Source: an uncultured Clostridia bacterium
GTDB lineage: Bacteria > Bacillota > Clostridia > Lachnospirales > CAG-274
DNA: 33,308 bases
Assembly (NCBI GenBank): GCA_947632235.1
Contig: CANROO010000007.1
Coordinates: 1 to 33,308, forward strand
Reading direction: 5' to 3'
How positions within the stretch are numbered: position 1 is the stretch's first letter; every line of letters begins with the position of its first letter. Positions 8,701 through 16,942 of this stretch are shown one piece after another. The notes beneath the pieces were generated by a model. That model saw only the letters and a list, made by a program, of their open reading frames with translations, did not search any database and had not been told where the DNA came from. The position numbers and the translations under genes were made by a program.

Positions 8701-11700
8701 ATAGCATTTTCTCTATATTCCGGAGAGTTTTTATCAAAGTAATCTTTAAGTGTGATTGTGTAGCCGTCTATCTTGCTGTAATCAAAATCACCGCTTGCAG
8801 CATCAATACCTACTTCAACACTTGTGTTTTTGATTTTTGAACCCAAGCCTATACTTGCGTTTACTCCTGCCTTGTACGGATTTCTGTCAACACTTAAAGT
8901 TAAATCTGTATTTCCCGGGCTTTGATTATAACCTATGCCAAACCGCCTTGACGAGCCAATAGAAACACCGGATTTTATTTCAGATAATTCTATCGGTCCA
9001 AATTCTAAAGTTGCGCCTGTATTTCCATATACGCTGCTTTCAACTTTGCCCGAAAAAATTTTACTGAAAACTAAATCATCTACTTCGATTTTATAAAATA
9101 AATTGGTATTATTGTATACAACACCTGCTCCCTCTGCCAAACTCACAGTTATGTCCATATCTGAGCTTACATTTGGAATTCTTATATCAAATACACCGTT
9201 ACTGTCCGTTATGGTTGTGTCATAGCTTTCTCCATTATTTAATGTGTAAGTAACGCTTTGATTTGCCACAGGTTCATTTTTACTGTTTAACAAAGAAGCA
9301 TATATAACAGCTGTTCCGTTTTTACCTACTTTGACAGTTGAATTATCAAGTTCAGGATAATATGGAAGAACATTATATTCTGTGTCAACCTGCTTTATTT
9401 CAGGCATAACCAATAATACACAGCTTGCCTGTGCGCCATCATCGGCTTTCACCGTTAGTACAGAAGAACCTTCTTTTATAGGTCTAAATGTTCTGCTTAT
9501 TGTATTATTAGCTTTATTTCTATCTTCGGATATTCCTTCTGCAATACCGGCATCGGATAATGTCCATGAAATACTGTTAAGAAAACTATCTACATATTTA
9601 TCTGAACTATTCTGTGTTGAATATGTTGCATTAATGGTTATAGGGGTTCCCACATAAGCATATTTCACTATATTTCCGTTTATTTTGAGTGTGGTATCGC
9701 CATTGCTGCCGCTGTCAGAACCAATATACTTAACGCTGTCTGTACCTATTATCTTAGCTTCATTATATTGTGTTTTCTCAAGAGCACCTACAATATCCCT
9801 CTGTGATGCATAATAATTTTTACCCCTGAATTCTGCTATCTGGTCATATAATTCATCAAATTTTTGATTTTCATAATACTCACTACCTCGTCTACCAACT
9901 TTTAATCTGCCAATCATACCGCCTATATAGTCATTTTCTTTTTTATCACTATAACTTATTTTTCCATAACTATTACAATTTTCTATAGTTTGCGTAGCAT
10001 CTTCGGTAAGATCTAGTCTTTCATTCGAACCTATTAGTCCGCCAATAACACAACTGTTATCTGTATCACTTGAAGTTATATTGCCATAGTTATCGCAATT
10101 TTTTATATTCCAACATGTTTCTGCTGCTATTCCACCAATCTTACCACCGTTAACCACATTTATATTCATGTATGACTTGCAATTTTCAAGATTGTGTACA
10201 CGACAATTAGATATAATACCGCCAATCATGCTACAATTTTCAGTGTATATGGTTCCCTTTGACATACAGTTATAAATTTTTACATTCTCACCCGTAATTG
10301 TTGTTGCACATATTCCACCTACCTGTACATCCCATATATCAAATAAAAAAGGAAATCTGTCATTTTCATTATAAATATTATAATCATTTGATTTCACTGA
10401 AATATTTCCCTCATATGTACTATTTTTTATATTAACTTCATTTTCTTCGGCATAAGTTATACCACATCTATATACAATACCGCCTATTGATACATTATGA
10501 GGCACACTTGAATCACAAGATATATCACAATTGACTCTACAGTTGTTACATTGATTAACATAGGTTGATAATCCTCCTACCCAAAATAGACTACCTTGTA
10601 AAATGATTTCGCCTTCATAATATGAATCTTCAATTGAATTTACAGAAGTTGCTATTCCGCCAATCTCATCCACTCCACCTATATTGTAATCATATATAAT
10701 TGATGTAGAATAACTTTTATTAATTGATAAACAACAACCTGCAATTCCGCCAATGCGCCTACCTGAATTATATGTTGTAATATTACCTGTACTATAAGAG
10801 TTATATATTCTACACTCGCCGTCTTCTATATATTCTGATTCTGAACCAATTATACCGCCGATATTGCCATTTACAGAATTTTCCATGTTATTCATAATAT
10901 AAATATCTCCGCTTGAATAACAATTCATAATATCTGTACTTTTATTAGCTATTCCGCCTACATCTATAGTATTACTGCTATATTTTGTTGGATTTAGATC
11001 AATAGAAATGTTGCCTGCATTAATACACTTTTCAATTCTATCAAAATATCCTATACCCGAAACATATGCACTTGCTGATTGAATGCAATGTATATTTATA
11101 TTCATCATATTAATTGTTTTATCAATTGAATCGGGATTCCGTAAAGTACTAGAACTACCTCCAGCGTTATATGGTGATGCAATATTTAATGCAATTCCAT
11201 TTGCATCACACTGCTTACCGGAGCAATATAATGTTCCAGAAGAATAACAACTCAAAATTTTTGCATTAGCATAACGATCAACGCAAATGCCGGCAACCCT
11301 AGCATATGTAGTTATATCAGACCCTGTCTTATAAACGGCAATATTACCATTTACATAACAGTTATATATTTCTAAATCTGTTAAATCATTGGCATTGCTA
11401 TCATAATTAATCGTAACCAAACCACAGGCAATCTCGCTTCCCGTGACATTTACATTTTCTAAACCTATATTTCTGAATATATAATTTGAATTCTCAGAAT
11501 AAGGATAACCTATACACAACAAACTTGCTATATCAATATTTTCGGAAATAGGTACATTCAAATTATATATTTTATGTCCGCAACCCTCAAGAATTATACC
11601 CGCAAAAGAACCATACTTATTATTTTCAACTACTATGGGTTCCCATATACCATTATTATAAGTACTCAAATCAATATCTTGCGTAAGATAATATTTTCCA

Positions 11701-12044
11701 TTATCTCTGATATTTGCTAAATCTTCGGCAGTACTTATAGGAATATAATCGTCAGTAATATTATATTCAATATCTTCTATAAAACCGTTATCCTTTATAT
11801 AGGGCATATCGGCAACGGGTTCTATAAAATTACTTTCTCCTATTTCCGGTACTGTAAAACTAGCCGTAGCAATACCGTAATCTTCATTTTCAAAATCATC
11901 AGGATAGTCAACTGATGAAGGTGTAATAATGTTATCCTCATTTGAAATAAAATCTCTTAATAGATCATTTTCTTCAGCATAAGCATAATTTAAACTTGTT
12001 ATCAACATAACCACGGAAAGTAAAAAACTTATTTTTCTTTTCAT
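5718..12044 (-). CDS. Very large (2108 aa) secreted/surface mosaic protein: signal peptide, GLUG-like beta-helix repeats, Ig-like segments, uncharacterised middle region, InlB B-repeat-like domain, Thr/Val linker, C-terminal copper amine oxidase N-terminal-like domain
   Basis: Signal peptide MKRKISFLLSVVMLITSLNYAYAEE; repeated 'IGGIx...NSYSTGNI' units; 'GSGYHFVGWYVNDKK'-type InlB repeat (actual DSGYHFVGWYVNDKK); 'TTTTVTETSTQATTTTV' linker; C-terminal 'LVPLRFVALAIAGGDV...MFVPFRALGNALGVQVDWDADTKTAVYS'. RBS AGGAGG upstream. Confidence 0.9.
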   Translation of the reverse strand: MKRKISFLLSVVMLITSLNYAYAEENDLLRDFISNEDNIITPSSVDYPDDFENEDYGIATASFTVPEIGESNFIEPVADMPYIKDNGFIEDIEYNITDDYIPISTAEDLANIRDNGKYYLTQDIDLSTYNNGIWEPIVVENNKYGSFAGIILEGCGHKIYNLNVPISENIDIASLLCIGYPYSENSNYIFRNIGLENVNVTGSEIACGLVTINYDSNANDLTDLEIYNCYVNGNIAVYKTGSDITTYARVAGICVDRYANAKILSCYSSGTLYCSGKQCDANGIALNIASPYNAGGSSSTLRNPDSIDKTINMMNINIHCIQSASAYVSGIGYFDRIEKCINAGNISIDLNPTKYSSNTIDVGGIANKSTDIMNCYSSGDIYIMNNMENSVNGNIGGIIGSESEYIEDGECRIYNSYSTGNITTYNSGRRIGGIAGCCLSINKSYSTSIIYDYNIGGVDEIGGIATSVNSIEDSYYEGEIILQGSLFWVGGLSTYVNQCNNCRVNCDISCDSSVPHNVSIGGIVYRCGITYAEENEVNIKNSTYEGNISVKSNDYNIYNENDRFPFLFDIWDVQVGGICATTITGENVKIYNCMSKGTIYTENCSMIGGIISNCRVHNLENCKSYMNINVVNGGKIGGIAAETCWNIKNCDNYGNITSSDTDNSCVIGGLIGSNERLDLTEDATQTIENCNSYGKISYSDKKENDYIGGMIGRLKVGRRGSEYYENQKFDELYDQIAEFRGKNYYASQRDIVGALEKTQYNEAKIIGTDSVKYIGSDSGSNGDTTLKINGNIVKYAYVGTPITINATYSTQNSSDKYVDSFLNSISWTLSDAGIAEGISEDRNKANNTISRTFRPIKEGSSVLTVKADDGAQASCVLLVMPEIKQVDTEYNVLPYYPELDNSTVKVGKNGTAVIYASLLNSKNEPVANQSVTYTLNNGESYDTTITDSNGVFDIRIPNVSSDMDITVSLAEGAGVVYNNTNLFYKIEVDDLVFSKIFSGKVESSVYGNTGATLEFGPIELSEIKSGVSIGSSRRFGIGYNQSPGNTDLTLSVDRNPYKAGVNASIGLGSKIKNTSVEVGIDAASGDFDYSKIDGYTITLKDYFDKNSPEYRENAIYAALTVFDVFLSTGTGLKSKVLTKINNKLMDLVETKNIKDNITTKDGIAVSFSQGGASVNVSYGNLKGTFSGNKSETVTSFTESKKGDKSSSRTLEETFTEAADFFKLGFAAKNKNSTKISTSIGKIKTVDYDTTKQFKVDYDTKDKAEKINYSVEYPVSENPVQLFGNTDITRNSFEAEVSGSLFDKLVAENADIKKYVDKDGVTISENNMENLLNILGEYNDYSNYKDNESNTKTISLPLSIGIGAGVTVGLDANISGAVSSSYTTGEGVFNKNGIKETGVYDDYSWAKNYNLLSFLDPIEDILKDYVTDVVDNVVEAGANIGASILGMAKITPVETDNKNRKVTISRVKDDDIATVSNDVIISKPVYNILRADQLQEEDNIGVAKSFGDTFIVNVSDENGNYIEDFEDTPMKLELSYAEVDISKLTDSQISNVAIYKWDNTEGLYNKLESNVDLTNKTVSATITKSGEYMLCLDTTKPTIKDFKYTPINSIFGRFNATFNSDFSSISVYNIKLLVDGEERNLYLDCYDPSTGEFEFDDFVGVGDHVAVLTVEDSSGNLSDAAIINYNVEDIDSVASLINAGTLTTENDYVVAYEVYEYVQDIIDDLTVVYEDKNGIKKESKAIRNGNVFYAIIPKDDLYNNMSFHAIPHGKDEKKYIVSADEYNYNRTFILVNSSNGGNATGTGVYDSSDFVEFRAVPDSGYHFVGWYVNDKKISSIPIYKTKADEGGILNAVFEKDGSSTTTTVTETSTQATTTTVTSTQTTTKAPITQPTTTTVTDKSTETTTKAVVTETGTETTTKKDPTGGRGPSGGGGGSSSSSNKTTTTEATTEATTSKSASKSEPKTEATTAAPALSNVVKVTIGNSSVVIGNKEYTVDAAPYIQTASNSTLVPLRFVALAIAGGDVSDADNSKSVTWDAITKTATISFGGTIQFTAGNNVMTVNGKQQTMDNGVKAEITDGRMFVPFRALGNALGVQVDWDADTKTAVYSAK

Positions 12045-12093
12045 TGCATTTCCTCCTGATAATTTTTAGCATACTTTAGTATATTTTAAATAT

Positions 12094-12122
12094 ATTATAG
12101 TTCTTTTTAAAAGAATTGTCAA
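12094..12122 (-). promoter_or_regulatory. Consensus SigA-type promoter for the giant gene
   Basis: On the minus strand TTGACA-attcttttaaaaagaac(17)-TATAAT. Confidence 0.85.
12101..12115. promoter_or_regulatory. Candidate operator palindrome TTCTTTT-T-AAAAGAA
   Basis: Perfect 7-1-7 dyad inside the spacer of the promoter, in the intergenic region shared with a divergent XRE regulator. Confidence 0.5.
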
Positions 12123-12178
12123 TACTGTTTTATGTTAGTAAGCTTAAATTGGGAGATTATATGAAAGGAGGCTTTTAT

Positions 12179-12517
12179 ATGGGAAATACGAATATTTTAG
12201 GGAATACAATACGGCAGGCAAGGATGGAAAAAGGTATTACTCAAGAGGGCTTGGCGGAGATGGTAGACATAACCACCATACATTTAAAGCACATAGAGGG
12301 CGGACAGGGAAATCCGTCAATAAATGTACTTTTTAAGCTTGCCAAGGCTTTGGACTTTTCCGTGGACAGCATAATTGCCGAAAAGGATATATCCGAAAAT
12401 GACGGCTTATCGGAAGCTCTCAAAAGCAATATCCTCTACCTCCTCCAAAAATGCACTCCTGCGGAGCTCAGGCTCATAGCCGACATTATAAAGGACATAC
12501 AGAAAAACAGAGAATAG
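12179..12517 (+). CDS. XRE-family (Cro/C1-type HTH) transcriptional regulator
   Basis: 'GNTIRQARMEKGITQEGLAEMVDITTIHLKHIEGGQGNPSINVLFKLAKALDFSVDSII'; RBS AAAGGAGG supports the ATG at 12179. Confidence 0.93.
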   Translation: MGNTNILGNTIRQARMEKGITQEGLAEMVDITTIHLKHIEGGQGNPSINVLFKLAKALDFSVDSIIAEKDISENDGLSEALKSNILYLLQKCTPAELRLIADIIKDIQKNRE

Positions 12518-12519
12518 CA

Positions 12520-12555
12520 AAAGGACTTCGTGAAGATGTACGAAGTCCTTTCTTT
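12520..12555. terminator. Bidirectional terminator between convergent XRE regulator and sigE
   Basis: aaaggacttcgt-gaagatgt-acgaagtccttt 12-bp stem followed by a T-rich run. Confidence 0.8.
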
Positions 12556-13262
12556 TATACAAGCTTCATTATTTCCTTTCTAAGCCTGCCTATTATTTTC
12601 TTTTCAAGGCGTGATATGTAAGACTGGCTTATGCCGAGGATGTCGGCGACCTCCTTCTGCGTTTTTTCCTCGCCGTCGCTTCCTATGCCGAAGCGGAGCT
12701 CTATTATTTCCTTTTCCCTTCCGCTTAGCTTTTGTATGGCGGTGCGCAAAAGCTGTCTGTCGACCTCCTCCTCTATGCCCCTGTATATTATGTCCACATC
12801 CGTTCCGAGGATATCCGAAAGCAGCAGCTCGTTGCCCTCCCAGTCCACATTGAGGGGCTCGTCTATGGACACCTCGGTCTTGGTCTTTGTGGTGCGTCTC
12901 AGGTGCATAAGTATCTCGTTTTCTATGCACCGCGAGGCATAGGTGGCAAGCTTTATGTTCTTTTCGGGCTTGAAGGTATTTATTGCCTTTATAAGCCCTA
13001 TAGTGCCTATGGATATGAGGTCCTCCACATTTATGCCTGTGTTCTCGAATTTTCGGGCTATATATACCACAAGGCGCAGATTTCTTTCTATGAGCACATC
13101 TCTTGCGTTTTCATCGTTCCTTTCGGTGAGCGCCTCCAGAAAACGCGCTTCCTCCTTCGGTTCAAGAGGCTCGGGAAGTATGTCGCTCCCGCCTATATAA
13201 AATATTTTACCGCTCTCGGCAAATTTTTTGAAAAATCTCTCCAGACAACCCTTTTTCTCCAT
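12555..13262 (-). CDS. sigE: Sporulation sigma factor SigE
   Basis: '[63 protein letters not shown]' and '[14 protein letters not shown]...[24 protein letters not shown]'; start set at 13262 by RBS AGGAGGTATATAATAATG. Confidence 0.93.
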   Translation of the reverse strand: MEKKGCLERFFKKFAESGKIFYIGGSDILPEPLEPKEEARFLEALTERNDENARDVLIERNLRLVVYIARKFENTGINVEDLISIGTIGLIKAINTFKPEKNIKLATYASRCIENEILMHLRRTTKTKTEVSIDEPLNVDWEGNELLLSDILGTDVDIIYRGIEEEVDRQLLRTAIQKLSGREKEIIELRFGIGSDGEEKTQKEVADILGISQSYISRLEKKIIGRLRKEIMKLV

Positions 13263-13264
13263 TA

Positions 13265-14110
13265 TTATATACCTCCTAAATGTCTTGGACTTATCAATGC
13301 GCTGTACAGCCCGTTTTTGCTCAGGTTGAAACGGCATATACCTATTATGGGCTTATTTATTATTTTGTCATCTATCTTCACGCTGTCTGCCACAAAGCCT
13401 ATCATCATGCCTTTTTCATTGCCTACGCTCCTGAAGGGTATTATCCTCAGACTTTTTCTGAAGCTGTCCTCGGAAATGGCAGAAACTATCTCCATGAGGT
13501 TGCTCTCGCGCTTGTTTTCATATATCTCCACAAGTTTTGAGGGAAGTATCGCCTTTAAGGCGCTGTATTCCGCGACTATGACGGGCTTGTTGCTTATGGG
13601 CTCTATGAGCAGATTGCCCGTATCCACAAGAGCATTTATATTTATTATTTTGTTACTGCAATATATATCTATGGAATGATAGGAAGAACCTTTTTTGAGT
13701 ATATTCAAAACTATATATGAAGCGTATGTTATGCCAAAGCTTATGAGCAGGACAATATAACTGAATTTATCGGTAAAATAGTTAAGAACAAGGAATATGA
13801 CTGCGTTTACGCAGAATGAAACCAGCTTGAAGGCTATGGTGTATCTCATGAGCTGCCATATGTCCAAGGGCTTGAAAAGAAAGACAAGCTCACAGAGGCT
13901 AAGGGCGAGCATGGTCATGAAGTTCAGCGCCGCCCTGTAGGGCGATATGACGATGAGCGTGTAAGCAAGGGAAACACAGAAAGCCGTGAAAAGCTCCCTC
14001 GCAAGGGAAAGTCTTGCCGCCAGAATTTTTTTTGTAAACTCTATTATTAAAAAATTGACCGCAAGGTTTATAAAAAGCATTTCATCCGCATAAATATTGA
14101 CCGTCATCAT
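13265..14110 (-). CDS. spoIIGA: Sigma-E processing peptidase SpoIIGA
   Basis: Polytopic N-terminus, C-terminal '[23 protein letters not shown]' aspartic protease-like DTG motif, directly upstream of sigE. Confidence 0.9.
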   Translation of the reverse strand: MMTVNIYADEMLFINLAVNFLIIEFTKKILAARLSLARELFTAFCVSLAYTLIVISPYRAALNFMTMLALSLCELVFLFKPLDIWQLMRYTIAFKLVSFCVNAVIFLVLNYFTDKFSYIVLLISFGITYASYIVLNILKKGSSYHSIDIYCSNKIININALVDTGNLLIEPISNKPVIVAEYSALKAILPSKLVEIYENKRESNLMEIVSAISEDSFRKSLRIIPFRSVGNEKGMMIGFVADSVKIDDKIINKPIIGICRFNLSKNGLYSALISPRHLGGI

Positions 14111-14195
14111 CTCACCGCCGTGTCCGTACTTTATAATTTAATTATAATAACCGAGGTTGTAGTTTTTTGTATAATTTGTGTGCGCGGACATAAAA

Positions 14196-14232
14196 AAATT
14201 GCGACAATATTGGCAGAATATTATCGCAATTT
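14196..14232 (-). terminator. Rho-independent terminator for the GH28 gene
   Basis: aaattgcgayaatatt inverted repeat (15/16 pairs by eye) followed on the minus strand by a T-tract. Confidence 0.7.
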
Positions 14233-14257
14233 AAAGCTGTTATATTTTGAGTTGTTT

Positions 14258-15613
14258 TTATGCATCGGGCTTCATGAGAGTGATGTTGGTCTGGAAAATG
14301 TTTTCGGCATTGTCCATCATTATTTCGCCCTTTGTGGCGCATGTGAAGTTGCTTATATGTACATCGTGTACGGGCATCTGCGGAAGTCCCGATATTGAAA
14401 TGGGCGTGCCTGCCTTTGTGCAGTTGATGTTGTTAATGTAAATATTTTTGAACTCGGGGATCTCCTCTATGGACACCTCCTGGCCCTCCTTGCTGTCCAT
14501 GTTGTAGCCCATGCTGAAGGTGATAGCCTCGTTGTGTATGCTTATCATATTGATATTGTCTATGTATATCTTTTCGACAATACCGCCCCTGCCTACACAG
14601 CTTTTGAAGCGCAGACCTATGTCGGTGCCTATGAATGTACAGTCGTTGACATATATGTTCTTAAGTCCGCCCGACATTTCGCTGCCTGCTACAAATCCGC
14701 CGTGGCCGTGATAAACTATGCAGTTGGACACGGACACATATTCGCTGGGCATACCGAGCTTTCTGCCGTCCTCGTTCTTGCCGGACTTTATGCAGATAGC
14801 GTCATCGCCCACATCGAAGGTGGAGTTGCTTATCTTTACATACTTACAGCTGTCTATGTCTATGCCGTCGCCGTTCTGGGCAAACCACGGATTTCTGACA
14901 TTTATGTTCCTTATGGTGACATTCTTGCAAAGCCATGGATGCAGACACCAGGCAGGCGAATTCTGGAAGGTGGGGCCGTCAAGGAGCACCTTGTTGCATC
15001 TTGTGAAGTTTACAAGCACGGGACGCAGGAAGGAGTGATATTTCTCGCAGACCTCCTTGTTCTTGTAAAGCTCTGGCTGAGGGATGAGGGTGTTGTTTGC
15101 CTCCATATTTATCTCATCGGGCCACCACACTGTCTCTTCCGGGCCTTCCTCTACAATACCGCCTCTTGCTATGGTTTCCTTCCACTCTACGCCGGAAATT
15201 TTCCACTTCTTTACGGGGCGCCATCTTCTGCCGTTGCCGTTAATTATGCCGTCACCCGTGATGGCCACATTTTCAAGATCCTTGCCGTATATGGGAGATA
15301 TACAGCGGTACATGAAAAGACCTTCAAAGCTGGTGTTTATGAGCGGATAGTCCTTCGGGTCGTTCGAGAAGAAGATGATAGCGCCGTTTTGAAGGTGCAG
15401 GTTGACATTGCTCATAAGCTCAATGGGACCTGTGTACCACACGCCGTTAGGCACAACTACTATGCCTCCGCCGTCGGCATTGCACTTCTCTATAGCCTTT
15501 CTGAATGCCTCCTGATTGTTTGTTCTTGTATCGCATATGGCGCCGAAGTCCGTAATGGGATAGCTCACATCCCTGAAAGTCGGGAGCAAGGCGTCAAATT
15601 CGGGTTTTTCCAT
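14258..15613 (-). CDS. GH28 family glycoside hydrolase (polygalacturonase-like)
   Basis: 'DFGAICDTRTNNQEAFRKAIEKCNADGGGIVVVPNGVWYTGPI', 'QNGDGIDIDSCKYVKISNSTFDVGDDAICIKSGK', 'GHGGFVAGSEMSGGLKNIYV'. Confidence 0.93.
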   Translation of the reverse strand: MEKPEFDALLPTFRDVSYPITDFGAICDTRTNNQEAFRKAIEKCNADGGGIVVVPNGVWYTGPIELMSNVNLHLQNGAIIFFSNDPKDYPLINTSFEGLFMYRCISPIYGKDLENVAITGDGIINGNGRRWRPVKKWKISGVEWKETIARGGIVEEGPEETVWWPDEINMEANNTLIPQPELYKNKEVCEKYHSFLRPVLVNFTRCNKVLLDGPTFQNSPAWCLHPWLCKNVTIRNINVRNPWFAQNGDGIDIDSCKYVKISNSTFDVGDDAICIKSGKNEDGRKLGMPSEYVSVSNCIVYHGHGGFVAGSEMSGGLKNIYVNDCTFIGTDIGLRFKSCVGRGGIVEKIYIDNINMISIHNEAITFSMGYNMDSKEGQEVSIEEIPEFKNIYINNINCTKAGTPISISGLPQMPVHDVHISNFTCATKGEIMMDNAENIFQTNITLMKPDA

Positions 15614-15782
15614 TTTTTATTCCTCCTGAACAGTCAAATATATGCTTTTGCAAAAGCCCGTAACAAGACTTTTATTCTTTGGATTAATTATATAACAATT
15701 TTTATAAATAGTCTAGCTTTTTTTTGAAATTTGTGATATGATATAGAAATACTATTATTTTTAAAGTGAAAGAGTGATATGA

Positions 15783-16706
15783 ATGCCTATAAAGGTTTCG
15801 GATAATTTGCCTGCAAAGGACATACTTAACAAGGAAAATATATTCGTAATGGGAGAGGACAGAGCCTTCCACCAGGACATAAGACCGCTTAAGATACTTA
15901 TACTGAACCTTATGCCCAACAAACAGCAGACGGAGGTACAGCTTCTTAGGATACTGAGCAACACTCCCCTGCAGCTTGAGGTGAGCTTTCTGCACATGGA
16001 AAGCCATGTGTCAAAGAATACATCGGAGGAATATCTGGCGGAGTTCTACAAGGTGTTTGACGATGTTAAAAAGGAAAAATTTGACGGTATGATAATAACG
16101 GGCGCTCCCGTGGAGCACCTGCCGTATGAGGAAGTGAACTACTGGCAGGAGCTTACGGAGATAATGGAGTGGAGCAAGACGAATGTACACAGCACATTCC
16201 ACATATGCTGGGGCGCGCAGGCGGGGCTTTATTACCATTACGGCATACCCAAGTATAAGCTTGACAAAAAGGTGTTCGGCGTGTTTCCGCACACCAAGCT
16301 TTACAACCACGAGGAGCTTCTCATAGGCTTTGACGACATTTTTTATGTGCCTCATTCAAGACATACCGAGGTGAGGGTCGAGGATGTGGAAAAGAACGAA
16401 AACCTCCATATACTCTCAAAATCGGACGAGTCGGGACTTTACATAGCGGCGGACAAAAACTGCCGTCAGATATTTGTGATGGGACATTCCGAATACGAAA
16501 CGGACACCCTCGCAAACGAATATTTCAGAGACCTTGAAAAGGGGCTTGACATAGACATACCCAAGCACTATTTCAAGGATGACGACCCCACTAAGGAGCC
16601 CATAGCTCTTTGGAAGGCGCACAGCAATCTGCTCTACACAAACTGGATAAATTACTGCGTATATCAGAGCACGCCTTATGACATAAACAAGATAGGCGAA
16701 AAATAA
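15783..16706 (+). CDS. metA: Homoserine O-acyltransferase (MetA family; likely acetyltransferase)
   Basis: '[36 protein letters not shown]', '[18 protein letters not shown]', '[19 protein letters not shown]'. Confidence 0.95.
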   Translation: MPIKVSDNLPAKDILNKENIFVMGEDRAFHQDIRPLKILILNLMPNKQQTEVQLLRILSNTPLQLEVSFLHMESHVSKNTSEEYLAEFYKVFDDVKKEKFDGMIITGAPVEHLPYEEVNYWQELTEIMEWSKTNVHSTFHICWGAQAGLYYHYGIPKYKLDKKVFGVFPHTKLYNHEELLIGFDDIFYVPHSRHTEVRVEDVEKNENLHILSKSDESGLYIAADKNCRQIFVMGHSEYETDTLANEYFRDLEKGLDIDIPKHYFKDDDPTKEPIALWKAHSNLLYTNWINYCVYQSTPYDINKIGEK

Positions 16707-16734
16707 AAAAATACTATAATATTAAAAATAACTG

Positions 16735-16762
16735 TTGCAAAAAATACCTTCTATGGTATAAT
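16735..16762 (+). promoter_or_regulatory. Promoter for tRNA-Ser
   Basis: TTGCAA-N16-TATAAT about 40 bp upstream of the tRNA. Confidence 0.6.
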
Positions 16763-16802
16763 ATAAAAGGTGGAAGGTATTTTTGCGGCAGACATTACTT
16801 AT

Positions 16803-16889
16803 GCAGAGGTGTCCGAGTGGTTTAAGGAGCCGGCCTCGAAATTCGGTGCTCCCGTTAAGGGACCGCGGGTTCGAATCCCGCCCTCTGCG
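16803..16889 (+). tRNA. tRNA-Ser, anticodon CGA; 3' CCA not encoded
   Basis: Acceptor GCAGAGG/CCTCTGC, class II long variable arm, loop CTCGAAA, T-arm GCGGG-TTCGAAT-CCCGC. Confidence 0.93.
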
Positions 16890-16902
16890 CTTTTTACAAC
16901 AT

Positions 16903-16937
16903 AAAAAAGCACCCGAAATTTATCGGGTGTTTTTTTA
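16903..16937. terminator. Bidirectional terminator downstream of tRNA-Ser and the convergent anti-sigma-like gene
   Basis: aaaaaagcacccga-aattta-tcgggtgttttttt. Confidence 0.8.
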
Positions 16938-16942
16938 TTCTC

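Noticed and set aside
9790-11690. Possible CRISPR-like or DNA tandem repeat in the giant gene
   Set aside because: Repetition is at protein level (GLUG-like IGGI units) with degenerate nucleotide sequence and irregular spacing; no direct repeat-spacer pattern.
12732-13679. 315-aa plus-strand ORF antisense to sigE and spoIIGA
   Set aside because: Shadow ORF opposite two confidently identified sporulation genes.
14534-15727. 397-aa plus-strand ORF antisense to the GH28 gene
   Set aside because: Shadow ORF of a well-supported GH28 coding frame; Cys/Tyr/His/Val-rich composition, no recognisable domain.
15614-15782. Possible SAM or T-box riboswitch upstream of metA
   Set aside because: Intergenic region is short, AT-rich and shared with a divergent gene; no recognisable conserved aptamer motifs or terminator found.
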